Source: JBNKHH01 sp050290245
GTDB lineage: Bacteria; Pseudomonadota; Alphaproteobacteria; Rhodobacterales; Rhodobacteraceae
Assembly (NCBI GenBank): GCA_050290245.1
Contig: JBNKHH010000024.1
Span: forward strand, 92,996-156,995
DNA: 64,000 nt
Reading direction: 5' to 3'
A model generated the notes under the pieces. The model worked only from the letters and a program-made list of their open reading frames with translations. It searched no databases and was not told the DNA's origin. Position 1 is the stretch's first letter, and every line of letters starts with the position of its first letter. Position numbers and translations under genes: made by a program. Below are positions 41,046-50,077 of this stretch, in pieces.

Positions 41046-42314
41046 ATGAAACAATCATTCTATCTTGGCGCGGCGATTGCAGCGCTGAGCGCGGGGTCCG
41101 TTGCGGCTGAGCAGCTGACCGTCTTTGGGCCCTGGCTCGGCCCGGACCAGGAAAACGTAGAAGCCGTACTTGCGGATTTCGCGGCCAAATCCGGCCATGA
41201 CGTGCGTTATGTCGGCTCGGACAGCTTTGAACAGCAGATCATGGTTGATGCCGAAGCTGGCTCTGCCCCGAACATTGCCGTCTTTCCGCAGCCCGGCCTG
41301 GCCGCCGACATGGCCAGGCGCGGCTTCCTTTCGCCGCTGGCCGATGGTACCGGCGACTGGGTTCGCGACAACTATGCCGCCGGCCAGTCCTGGGTCGATC
41401 TCGGTACTTTCGCCGGGGCTGATGGCGCAGATCACCTGTATGGTTTTTTCTACAAGGTCGATGTGAAGTCGCTGGTCTGGTACGTGCCGGAAAACTTTGA
41501 GGACGCTGGTTACGAAGTCCCTGAAACTATGGAAGAGCTTAAGGCTCTGACCGATCAGATTGTCGCCGACGGCGAGACGCCCTGGTGCATCGGTCTGGGA
41601 TCGGGCGGAGCGACCGGGTGGCCGGCGACCGACTGGGTCGAAGACATGCTTCTGCGGACCCAGAGCCCCGACGTCTATGACAAGTGGGTGACGAACGAGA
41701 CGCCCTTCACCGATGCGGCAGTTGTCGGCGCGATCGAGGAATTCGGTGCATTTGCCCGCAATGACGCCTATGTCTCGGGCGGGGCGGGAGCAGTTGCTTC
41801 CACCGACTTCCGCGACAGCCCCAAGGGTCTGTTCGGTAGCCCGCCGCAGTGCTACATGCACCGCCAGGCCTCGTTCATTCCTGCCTTCTTCCCGGATGGC
41901 ACGGTCGTTGGGGAAGATGCCGATTTCTTCTACTTCCCGGCGTATGAGGGCAAGGACCTGGGCAAGCCGGTTCTTGGTGCAGGCACGCTTTGGGCCATCA
42001 CCAACGAGAACCAGGCTGCGCATGACCTGATCGCCTATCTGCAGGATCCGACCGCGCATGAAATCTGGATGGCGCGCAAGGGCTTCCTGACCCCGCACAA
42101 GGGTGTGAACCCCGATGCCTTCGGTGATCCGACCCTGCGCAAGATGAACGACATCCTGCTGGGCGCGACCACCTTCCGTTTTGACGGCTCGGACCTGATG
42201 CCTGGCGGAGTAGGCGCGGGTTCGTTCTGGACGGGCATGGTCGACTATTCCAGCGGCAAGTCCGCGGCGGATGTCGCCAAGGATATCCAGGACAGCTGGG
42301 ACGCGCTGAAGTAA
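41046..42314 (+). CDS. aglE: Alpha-glucoside ABC transporter, substrate-binding protein
   Basis: This 422-residue family 1 binding protein has a signal peptide ending after A21 (SAGSVAAEQ). It is the periplasmic receptor of the Agl system that in Sinorhizobium takes up sucrose, maltose and trehalose. GGAGG lies 5 bp before the ATG; a TTG 11 codons upstream is not needed. It heads aglEFGAK. A 9-bp stem-loop follows the stop before aglF. Confidence 0.93.
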   Translation: MKQSFYLGAAIAALSAGSVAAEQLTVFGPWLGPDQENVEAVLADFAAKSGHDVRYVGSDSFEQQIMVDAEAGSAPNIAVFPQPGLAADMARRGFLSPLADGTGDWVRDNYAAGQSWVDLGTFAGADGADHLYGFFYKVDVKSLVWYVPENFEDAGYEVPETMEELKALTDQIVADGETPWCIGLGSGGATGWPATDWVEDMLLRTQSPDVYDKWVTNETPFTDAAVVGAIEEFGAFARNDAYVSGGAGAVASTDFRDSPKGLFGSPPQCYMHRQASFIPAFFPDGTVVGEDADFFYFPAYEGKDLGKPVLGAGTLWAITNENQAAHDLIAYLQDPTAHEIWMARKGFLTPHKGVNPDAFGDPTLRKMNDILLGATTFRFDGSDLMPGGVGAGSFWTGMVDYSSGKSAADVAKDIQDSWDALK

Positions 42315-42333
42315 TCTTCGGCAAGACGAATAC

Positions 42334-42359
42334 GGATCCGGGGCCAAGGTCCCGGATCC
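42334..42359 (+). other. Intercistronic stem-loop between aglE and aglF
   Basis: GGATCCGGG and CCCGGATCC form a perfect 9-bp stem with an 8-nt loop, 20 bp after the aglE stop, without a T tail. Such hairpins commonly stabilise the binding-protein mRNA so that more binding protein than permease is made. Confidence 0.6.
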
Positions 42360-42406
42360 CAATAACAACAAATCTTTCATCACGTTGATCAACGGGGAGG
42401 GTGGTC

Positions 42407-43627
42407 ATGCATCCCGCATTACTTGGCCTGATCACGATTGTTGTCGGTGTCGGTGGCTGCGTCGGTTACTTCTATTTTTCGAACCTATTCCTGGATAAGG
42501 TTCTGTTCCCGGCCAGTGGTCCGAACGCGGGCCGCAACATCAACCGCGCCAATCAGATCCGGCCCTGGCTGTTCCTGGCGCCTGCTGTCTGCGCTCTTGG
42601 GCTGTATCTTGGGTATCCGGTCATCGAGACGCTGCGGCTTTCACTGACTGACCGCGATGCCGGCGGGGCCTTTGTCGGGCTGGCCAACTACAACCAGATG
42701 TTCGGCGAGCCCAAGTTCTGGGAAGCCATGCGCAACAACATGCTGTGGTTGATCGTTGTGCCTGCGGCCTCGACCGCTTTTGGCCTTCTTGCGGCGCAAC
42801 TGACCGACCGGATTTCCTGGGGCAACCTCGCGAAGTCGCTGATCTTCATGCCGATGGCTATTTCCTTCGTCGGCGCGAGCGTGATCTTCAAACTGGTCTA
42901 TGACACGCGTCCTGAAGGCCAGGAACAGATCGGCGTCCTGAACGCGGTCTGGATGCAATTCGAAGGCGGGGCCGGATCGGTGCTGTTCCTGAAGGTGTTG
43001 CCCGTATTGGTTTTTCTAAGTTTCGCAGCCATCGTGGGATATGTCGCCTGGTTACTGGCAAAGGCTGGGACCAAGACGAGCCCCGTCATGTTGGCGGTGC
43101 GTGGGTTGTGCGCCCTTTTTGCGGTCTGGATCGTCTTTTTGTCGCTGCGCTCGACCCTCAACATCGTTCTGGCCGACTTGCCCTATGGCGAGCCGCAGAC
43201 ATGGCTGACTCTTCCGTTCTTCAACAACTTTTTCCTGATGGTGGTGCTGATCTGGATCCAGACGGGGTTCGCGATGGTGATTCTGTCGGCGGCTCTGCGC
43301 GGCATCCCCGAAGAGACGGTCGAGGCCGCCATCGTGGACGGGGCAAATCCGTTGCAGACCTTCTTCAAGATCAAGGTGCCGCAGATCATGCCGACCATCG
43401 TTGTGGTCTGGACCACGATCACCCTGGTGGTCCTGAAGGTGTTCGACATCGTCTTTGCCATGACCAACGGTGAGTTCAATACCGAGGTTCTGGCCAACTA
43501 CATGTTCAACAAGCTGTTCCGCGCCAATGACTGGGGTGTCGGCAGCGCCAGTGCCATCATCATCATGTTGCTCGTCTCACCGATCCTGATCTGGAACGTG
43601 TGGAATGCGCGCAAGGAAATGCGCTGA
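42407..43627 (+). CDS. aglF: Alpha-glucoside ABC transporter permease
   Basis: This 406-residue MalF-like permease has an N-terminal helix, a periplasmic insert and the EAA loop (EETVEAAIVDGANPLQTFFKI), which contacts the ATPase. It pairs with AglG. The ATG at 42407 has GGGGAGG 6 bp upstream, better than a GTG two codons earlier. Confidence 0.93.
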   Translation: MHPALLGLITIVVGVGGCVGYFYFSNLFLDKVLFPASGPNAGRNINRANQIRPWLFLAPAVCALGLYLGYPVIETLRLSLTDRDAGGAFVGLANYNQMFGEPKFWEAMRNNMLWLIVVPAASTAFGLLAAQLTDRISWGNLAKSLIFMPMAISFVGASVIFKLVYDTRPEGQEQIGVLNAVWMQFEGGAGSVLFLKVLPVLVFLSFAAIVGYVAWLLAKAGTKTSPVMLAVRGLCALFAVWIVFLSLRSTLNIVLADLPYGEPQTWLTLPFFNNFFLMVVLIWIQTGFAMVILSAALRGIPEETVEAAIVDGANPLQTFFKIKVPQIMPTIVVVWTTITLVVLKVFDIVFAMTNGEFNTEVLANYMFNKLFRANDWGVGSASAIIIMLLVSPILIWNVWNARKEMR

Positions 43628-43640
43628 GAGGGAGGCCGAT

Positions 43641-44804
43641 ATGGACAACATAGCTGGAAGAAAATCAGGCCTGAACTGGGCGGTGCACATTTCGGTCGTG
43701 TTCTTGGTGGCGCTTTGGTTGTTCCCGACCGCAGGGCTGTTCGTGTCGTCGTTCCGTACGGCAGACCAGATTTCCTCGGGAGGGTGGTGGAACTCGCTTT
43801 TCCCGACCGAGCAGACCGTCCAGTTGCGCACAGGCGGCGTCGAGGCCGCCGTGAAGGAAGGCGATCTCTGGGTGGTCGAGGGCAACCTTTTGACGGATGA
43901 TCCAGGCAGTCCGGGCACCGAGGTAACTCTCGGACGGTTCGGGGTGTCGTCGCGGGATGTCTCCGCCTACGGGATCGGTGAATTGGCCGAGTTCGGCGAT
44001 GGCAAGGAAACGCTGGTTCTGAACCCGGATGGATCGTACCGGTACACCAGTGTCGAAGAGCCCGGACGCCGGGGCCAGAGGGTTTTCGTTTCGGCAGAAG
44101 TGCCGCCCGATTTCACGCTGGCAAACTATCGTCAGGTCTTGTTCAGCGATGACAGCACCGACAGCATGGCCAAGGCGTTTTTCAACACGCTGACAGTGAC
44201 AATACCGGCGACGATCATCCCCATCGTGGTGGCAGCTTTCGCCGCTTACGCATTGGCATGGATGGATTTTCCGGGTCGTGCATTGCTGATTGCCATGGTG
44301 GTCGGTTTGCTGGTCGTACCTTTGCAACTGGCCTTGATTCCGCTTTTGAAGCTGCATCTGGGGATAGGCATCGGTAAAGGGTATCTGGGCGTCTGGCTGG
44401 CGCATACCGGGTTCGGCCTGCCGCTCGCTATCTATCTGCTGCGGAACTACATGGTCGGCTTGCCACGCGACATCATCGAGAACGCGAAGGTCGATGGAGC
44501 GACAGATTTCCAGATCTTCACAAAGATCATCCTGCCCTTGTCGTTCCCCGCGCTGGCCAGCTTTGCCATCTTCCAGTTCCTGTGGACATGGAATGACCTG
44601 CTGGTTGCCAAGGTCTTCCTAATCGACGCGACGGGCGAGACGACGGTCATGACAAACCAGATCGTCGAGTTGCTCGGCACGCGTGGTGGCAGATGGGATA
44701 TCCTCGCGACGGCCGCCTTTGTATCGATTGCCGTTCCGTTGGCGGTCTTTTTTGCAATGCAACGTTATCTGGTGCGCGGCCTTCTGGCTGGCTCCGTCAA
44801 GTAG
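43641..44804 (+). CDS. aglG: Alpha-glucoside ABC transporter permease
   Basis: This 387-residue MalG-like permease has the EAA loop RDIIENAKVDGATDFQIFTK and about six helices. A large periplasmic region of about 100 residues between helices 1 and 2 (near 45-160) is longer than in typical MalG and typical of AglG. It follows aglF by 13 bp with a GGGAGG site. Confidence 0.93.
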   Translation: MDNIAGRKSGLNWAVHISVVFLVALWLFPTAGLFVSSFRTADQISSGGWWNSLFPTEQTVQLRTGGVEAAVKEGDLWVVEGNLLTDDPGSPGTEVTLGRFGVSSRDVSAYGIGELAEFGDGKETLVLNPDGSYRYTSVEEPGRRGQRVFVSAEVPPDFTLANYRQVLFSDDSTDSMAKAFFNTLTVTIPATIIPIVVAAFAAYALAWMDFPGRALLIAMVVGLLVVPLQLALIPLLKLHLGIGIGKGYLGVWLAHTGFGLPLAIYLLRNYMVGLPRDIIENAKVDGATDFQIFTKIILPLSFPALASFAIFQFLWTWNDLLVAKVFLIDATGETTVMTNQIVELLGTRGGRWDILATAAFVSIAVPLAVFFAMQRYLVRGLLAGSVK

Positions 44805-44815
44805 AGACTGATTGA

Positions 44816-46474
44816 ATGAACCTTCTTGATCCATCCGTGGTGCAACATAGCAGGCTGCATCCCGACCCCGACTGGTGGCGCGGCGCGGTGGTCTATCAGA
44901 TTTATCCGCGCTCGTACCAGGACTCCAACGGCGACGGGATCGGGGATCTGTCTGGAATCATCCATCGCTTGCCGCACGTAGCCTCGCTGGGTGTGGATGC
45001 GATCTGGCTGTCGCCGTTTTATACGTCACCCATGCTGGATTTCGGTTATGACGTGTCGGACTACCGGGACGTGGATCCGATGTTCGGCTCGCTTGGCGAT
45101 TTCGATGCCCTGATCGAGCGCGCACACGAACTTGGCCTGCGGGTCATCGTCGACCTGGTGATGAGCCACACTTCGGACCAGCATCCCTGGTTCAAGGAAA
45201 GCAGGTCCGGCGCCAACAATTCCAAGTCCGACTGGTATGTCTGGGCGGATGCGAAACCGGATGGCTCGCCGCCGAACAACTGGCTGTCGATCTTTGGCGG
45301 GTCCGCCTGGGAGTGGGACGGACAGCGGATGCAGTACTATCTGCACAACTTCCTGACCCAGCAGCCCGATCTGAACTTTCACAACCCGGACGTGCGGGCC
45401 GAGATGTTGGATATCACGCGTTATTGGCTGGAGCGGGGCGTTGACGGGTTCCGGTTGGATACGGTGAACTTTTACTATTGCGACGAACACCTGCGCGATA
45501 ACCCGCCCTTGCCGCAGGATGCGCGCAGCGACAAGATTGCCCCCTCGGTGAACCCTTATAATTTCCAGGACCATTTGTACGACAAGAACCGGCCCGAGAA
45601 CCTTGAGTTCCTGAAGGCGTTTCGCACCGTACTGGACGAGTTCGGGGCGACGGCTTCGGTCGGTGAGGTCGGCGATGCGCAGCGCGGATCGGAAATCCAG
45701 GCGGCCTATACGTCGGGCGGCGACAAGTTGCACATGGCCTACGATTTCGACTTGCTGTCGAACGAATATCCGACGGGCACTCGGGTCGCCGAGATCATGG
45801 AGCGATCGATTGGGTTCGGGGCCGATAGCTGGCCGTGTTGGGCCTATTCCAACCACGATGTGATGCGCCATGCCTCACGCTGGAACCTCTCGGCCGAGGC
45901 TCAGCAGACGTATCTTGCTCTTTTGCTGGCGCTGAGAGGGACCGTATGTCTGTATCAGGGCGAGGAACTGGGGCTGACGGAGGCCTATGTCGCTTTCGAA
46001 GAGCTTCAGGATCCTTATGGCAAACGGTTCTGGCCAAAGTTCAAGGGGCGTGATGGGTGTCGTACGCCGATGCCCTGGAGCGCCGATCAGGCCAATGGCG
46101 GTTTTTCGGACGGCAAGCCCTGGCTGCCGGTTGCAATGGAGCACATCCATGCTGCGGTCGAGGCGCAGGAAGCCGACGCTGGCTCGATGCTGAGTTTTTA
46201 CCGCCGGATGATTGCATTCCGCGCAGGGCACCGGGCCTTGCTGAAAGGCCGTTATGTACCGCACGAGGCGGAAGACGATTATCTGGCATTCACACGTGAA
46301 CATGAAAATGGCCGCGTCTTTTGCGCCTTCAATCTGTCGGGAGAGCCGCGCGCGGTACGTTTCCCGGACGGGGATTGGCAGGTGGACGAGTCGTCGCCGT
46401 TCGGCATTGAACGTCACGATGGCGAGACGGTGTTGCCCGCGTGGCAGGCACTGTTCGCCGTGGTCGGCGAATAA
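44816..46474 (+). CDS. aglA: Alpha-glucosidase, glycoside hydrolase family 13
   Basis: This 552-residue GH13 enzyme has nucleophile D215 (GFRLDTVN), acid/base E284 (SVGEVGD) and transition-state D348 (YSNHDV), plus the early GVDAIWLSPFY. It lacks a signal peptide and so hydrolyses imported alpha-glucosides in the cytoplasm. It lies 11 bp after aglG in the agl operon. Confidence 0.95.
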   Translation: MNLLDPSVVQHSRLHPDPDWWRGAVVYQIYPRSYQDSNGDGIGDLSGIIHRLPHVASLGVDAIWLSPFYTSPMLDFGYDVSDYRDVDPMFGSLGDFDALIERAHELGLRVIVDLVMSHTSDQHPWFKESRSGANNSKSDWYVWADAKPDGSPPNNWLSIFGGSAWEWDGQRMQYYLHNFLTQQPDLNFHNPDVRAEMLDITRYWLERGVDGFRLDTVNFYYCDEHLRDNPPLPQDARSDKIAPSVNPYNFQDHLYDKNRPENLEFLKAFRTVLDEFGATASVGEVGDAQRGSEIQAAYTSGGDKLHMAYDFDLLSNEYPTGTRVAEIMERSIGFGADSWPCWAYSNHDVMRHASRWNLSAEAQQTYLALLLALRGTVCLYQGEELGLTEAYVAFEELQDPYGKRFWPKFKGRDGCRTPMPWSADQANGGFSDGKPWLPVAMEHIHAAVEAQEADAGSMLSFYRRMIAFRAGHRALLKGRYVPHEAEDDYLAFTREHENGRVFCAFNLSGEPRAVRFPDGDWQVDESSPFGIERHDGETVLPAWQALFAVVGE

Positions 46475-46494
46475 AGGGGCGAAGGGAGAAAACC

Positions 46495-47616
46495 ATGGCA
46501 GGATTGGTTCTGAAGGACGTAGCCAAATCTTATGGCGATGTCGCCGTACTGAAAGATATCAACCTGGAGATCGAAACCGGTGAGTTGATCGTCTTTGTCG
46601 GTCCGTCGGGGTGTGGCAAGTCGACCTTGCTGCGGATGATCGCGGGGCTGGAAAAGATCACCGGCGGCACACTGGAAATCGACGACCTGGTGGTCAACGA
46701 CGTTCCGCCCAGCCAGCGGGGCATCGCGATGGTGTTCCAGTCCTATGCGCTTTACCCGCATATGACGGTGCGTGATAACATGAGCTTCGCGCTGAAGATC
46801 GCCAAGATGGGGCAGGACGAGATCGAAGAGCGTGTCGAGAAGGCAGCTCAGACCCTTCAGCTGCACAACCTTCTCGATCGCTTGCCCAAAGAACTGTCTG
46901 GTGGTCAGCGTCAGCGGGTTGCCATCGGCCGGTCGATTGTGCGGGACCCCAAGGTGTATCTGTTCGACGAGCCACTTTCGAACCTGGACGCCGCATTGCG
47001 TGTTGCCACCCGGATCGAGATCGCCCAGTTGAAAGAGGCGATGCCAGAGTCGACGATGATTTACGTTACTCACGACCAGGTGGAGGCAATGACGCTGGCG
47101 ACCCGTATCGTGGTGCTGGCCGGAGGCGGGATTGCGCAGGTCGGCTCTCCTCTGGAACTGTACGAGCGCCCGGAAAACGAATTCGTGGCGCAGTTCATCG
47201 GCTCGCCCGCGATGAACCTTTTGTCGGGGACGGTCACGGCGACGGGGGACCGCACCACCATCAAGCTGGACGGCGGCGGTGAAGCGGTCTCGGCGGTTCC
47301 AACGCTGGCCGAGGACATGGGCAAGGCGGTGAACATCGGTGTCAGGCCCGAGGACTTTGTTGCCGCGGATGGTCCGCACATCTTCTCCGGTAAGGTCGGC
47401 ATCGTCGAGGCGCTAGGAGAGGTGACGTTGCTCTACTTCGAGCCAGTCGGTGACAATGACCCCGTCATCGCCAAGCTGAGCGGTATCCATAAAGAACTGC
47501 GTGGGCAGAGCGTGTCCCTGACGGCAGATCCGTCCAAGGTGCACCTGTTTCACGATACGCAGTCTCTGTTGTATCGCGACCGGCCGATCAAACGGATCGC
47601 GACAAAGGCGCATTAG
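46495..47616 (+). CDS. aglK: Alpha-glucoside ABC transporter ATP-binding protein
   Basis: This 373-residue MalK/UgpC-type ATPase has Walker A GPSGCGKST (36-44), signature LSGGQ (134-138), Walker B VYLFDEP (154-160) and a C-terminal TOBE regulatory domain. It drives AglF/AglG. It closes the agl operon; no terminator is visible in the 6 bp to the convergent gene. Confidence 0.95.
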   Translation: MAGLVLKDVAKSYGDVAVLKDINLEIETGELIVFVGPSGCGKSTLLRMIAGLEKITGGTLEIDDLVVNDVPPSQRGIAMVFQSYALYPHMTVRDNMSFALKIAKMGQDEIEERVEKAAQTLQLHNLLDRLPKELSGGQRQRVAIGRSIVRDPKVYLFDEPLSNLDAALRVATRIEIAQLKEAMPESTMIYVTHDQVEAMTLATRIVVLAGGGIAQVGSPLELYERPENEFVAQFIGSPAMNLLSGTVTATGDRTTIKLDGGGEAVSAVPTLAEDMGKAVNIGVRPEDFVAADGPHIFSGKVGIVEALGEVTLLYFEPVGDNDPVIAKLSGIHKELRGQSVSLTADPSKVHLFHDTQSLLYRDRPIKRIATKAH

Positions 47617-47622
47617 GGCGGA

Positions 47623-48594
47623 TCAGGCGTTCGGGAAGGCGATCATCAGCTTTCCCGGCGCGTCACCCGCGCGCAGGCGTTCGAGCGCCTGGGGAATGTC
47701 CTTGAACCGGTAGGTGCCAGCGATCACCGGCTTGATCGTGCCTTTTGCGATGAGGTTTGCCATTTCGCGTTGTTTGTCGAGCGTTTGTTCAACTGCTTCA
47801 AGTCTGAACGTCTGGCCGTCCTTGCGCGTATATAACCGCCCAAAAACCAGCAGTTTCCCAAGCGCTCCGGCAGAGCCGCCGAAGAAGAAATACTTGCCGG
47901 TGGAGGTCATGATCCGGCGATAGGCGAGAAAGCTTCGGCAGGAAGAATAGTCGAGGATAAGGTCGTATCGCTCGGCGCGTTTGGTGACATCTTCGTGCAG
48001 GTAGTCCAATAAAAGGTCGGCCCCGAGTTCGCGGGCGAGATCCAGTTTGATACCTTTATCGATGGCCGTCACCGTGGCGCCGGCTTGTTTTGCGAGTTGC
48101 ATGGCCAACGTGCCGGCGGCCCCGCAGGCCCCCAGGATAAGGACCTTTTGGCCAACTTGGACATTGGCGTCGCGGATCGGTTGCAGCGCGTTGGTGCCGT
48201 TCTGGGGGAAGGATGCGGCTGTTGGAAAGCTCATGCCTTTCGGAATGGGCAGGAGTCTGTCGGCAGGGGCAATGCAGGCCTCGGCAAAGCCGCCCCAGGT
48301 GCCGAACACATCGCCAAAGGCGGCATCGCCGGGTTTGAAGCGCGTGACGTCGGGTCCGACCGCGTCGACCACCCCTGCAATGTCCGAGCCAAGCGTTGGT
48401 TGTCGCGGCCTAAGCGGGCCAAAAATCCGGGAGTAGAGCGGCGTTCCGGCGGTGATTTCCCAGTCTGAGCCATTGACGCCGACGGCATGGAGGCGCAGGC
48501 GCACCTCGCCTGGTCCCGGCTCGGGCGTGGGCTTGTCGACCAGCTTCATCACTTTGAGGGGCGGGCCGTAGCGATAATATTCGAAGGCCTTCAT
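47623..48594 (-). CDS. MDR family NAD(P)-dependent alcohol dehydrogenase
   Basis: This 323-residue protein has the zinc-independent quinone-oxidoreductase layout: GroES-like N-terminal domain and Rossmann domain with VLILGACGAAGTLAMQLAKQ. Catalytic zinc cysteines of classical alcohol dehydrogenases are missing at the usual place. The substrate is unknown. It is convergent with aglK. Confidence 0.87.
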   Translation of the reverse strand: MKAFEYYRYGPPLKVMKLVDKPTPEPGPGEVRLRLHAVGVNGSDWEITAGTPLYSRIFGPLRPRQPTLGSDIAGVVDAVGPDVTRFKPGDAAFGDVFGTWGGFAEACIAPADRLLPIPKGMSFPTAASFPQNGTNALQPIRDANVQVGQKVLILGACGAAGTLAMQLAKQAGATVTAIDKGIKLDLARELGADLLLDYLHEDVTKRAERYDLILDYSSCRSFLAYRRIMTSTGKYFFFGGSAGALGKLLVFGRLYTRKDGQTFRLEAVEQTLDKQREMANLIAKGTIKPVIAGTYRFKDIPQALERLRAGDAPGKLMIAFPNA

Positions 48595-48653
48595 GGCATG
48601 AAGGCTAGCAGTCGCACCGGCATGTGCCGATGCGACCAGAGTACGCGGCTGAG

Positions 48654-49943
48654 TTAGACCAACTCGCCTACCGGCGTGATGCGGGTCTTGCCACCGAGCC
48701 AGGGGTGCAAACCCTCGGGAAGGTCTACGCCGCCATCCGCGGTCTGGCCGTTTTCCAGAACCGCGATCAGAGCCCGGCCCACGGCAAGGCCCGAGCCGTT
48801 CAGCGTGTGCACGAACTGGGGTTTGCCCTCTCCGTCGCGGAAACGCGCGTTCATGCGCCGGGCCTGGAAGTCGCCGCAGGTCGAGACGGAGGATATCTCG
48901 CGGTATGTGTTCTGGCCGGGTAGCCAGACCTCGATGTCATAGGTGCGGCGCGCACCAAAGCCGAGGTCGCCCGTGCAGAGAGAGACGGTCCGATAGGCGA
49001 GGCCGAGGCGTTCGAGAATGCCCTCGGCGCATTTCAACATGCGTTGTTGTTCGTCCTCGGAGGCATCCGGATGGACGATCGACACCATCTCGACCTTTTC
49101 GAACTGGTGCTGGCGCAGCATCCCGGCCGTGTCCTTGCCCGCGGAGCCCGCTTCCGAGCGGAAGCACTGTGTGTGAGAACACATGCGGATCGGCAGGGTG
49201 TTGCCGTCGAGGATCGTTTCGCGGACCGTGTTGGTCAGCGTGACTTCGGACGTCGGGATCAGCCACATGCCCTCGCGGGTCTGATAACTGTCCTCGGCGA
49301 ACTTGGGCAACTGGTTGGTGCCATACATCGCCTCGTCGCGCACGAGAACCGGGGTGATGGTCTCAGTCAGGCCGTTTTCGTTGGTGTGGGTGTCGAGCAT
49401 CATCTGGGCAAGCGCCCGGTGGACGCGTGCGACCGCGCCACGAAGGAGCACGAACCGGCTCCCCGAGAGCTTGGCGGCAGTCCCGAAATCCATACCCGGT
49501 TTGACGCCGGGGATCTCGAAATGTTCGAGGGGCTGGAAGTCATAGCTGCCGGGCGCGCCCCAGGTGTGGATCTCAACGTTGTCGTCTTCGTCCGTGCCGT
49601 CGGGAACATCATCGTAGGGCAGATTCGGCAGGCCGAGGAGAAGGTCGTGCAATTCGGCGTCCTTTGCCTTTGCTTCCTCTTCAAGGCGCGCGATCTCGTC
49701 CTTCTTGTCTGCCACCAGGGCGCGCAGGCGTTCGAATTCGGCGTCGTCGCCGCGTGCCTTGGCTGCACCCACCTCTTTGGAGGCGGCGTTGCGTTCAGCC
49801 TGGGCTGCCTCGGCGGCGGATATGCGGCTGCGGCGTGCCTCGTCGATGGCCAGGACCTCGGACGACACGCCCGACAGCCCACGGCGCGCCATGGCGGCAT
49901 CGAAAGCGGCGGGATTCTCGCGGATTGCGCGAATGTCATGCAT
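48654..49943 (-). CDS. serS: Serine-tRNA ligase
   Basis: This 429-residue class II synthetase charges tRNASer (and tRNASec where present). It has the N-terminal coiled-coil arm (about 30-105), motif 2 (CFRSEAGSAGKDTAGMLRQH) and motif 3 near GSGLAVGRALIAVLE. The start MHDIRAIRENP is family-typical; upstream codons in the open frame are non-homologous. Confidence 0.96.
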   Translation of the reverse strand: MHDIRAIRENPAAFDAAMARRGLSGVSSEVLAIDEARRSRISAAEAAQAERNAASKEVGAAKARGDDAEFERLRALVADKKDEIARLEEEAKAKDAELHDLLLGLPNLPYDDVPDGTDEDDNVEIHTWGAPGSYDFQPLEHFEIPGVKPGMDFGTAAKLSGSRFVLLRGAVARVHRALAQMMLDTHTNENGLTETITPVLVRDEAMYGTNQLPKFAEDSYQTREGMWLIPTSEVTLTNTVRETILDGNTLPIRMCSHTQCFRSEAGSAGKDTAGMLRQHQFEKVEMVSIVHPDASEDEQQRMLKCAEGILERLGLAYRTVSLCTGDLGFGARRTYDIEVWLPGQNTYREISSVSTCGDFQARRMNARFRDGEGKPQFVHTLNGSGLAVGRALIAVLENGQTADGGVDLPEGLHPWLGGKTRITPVGELV

Positions 49944-50077
49944 CTGGGTGTCTCCTGGTTTATCGACGAGAGGCTCTATCGCGCATTTTGGCGGGCGAGG
50001 GAAGATACCTGTCATGGAGCTTGCCAGACTCGTTACTCATCCCGTAGGCTGAAACCAACCAGATATCGGAGGGCGAC

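Noticed and set aside
41055..42392. A 445-codon frame antisense to aglE
   Set aside because: Shadow of the aglE codon pattern; aglE has a signal peptide, a ribosome site and operon context.
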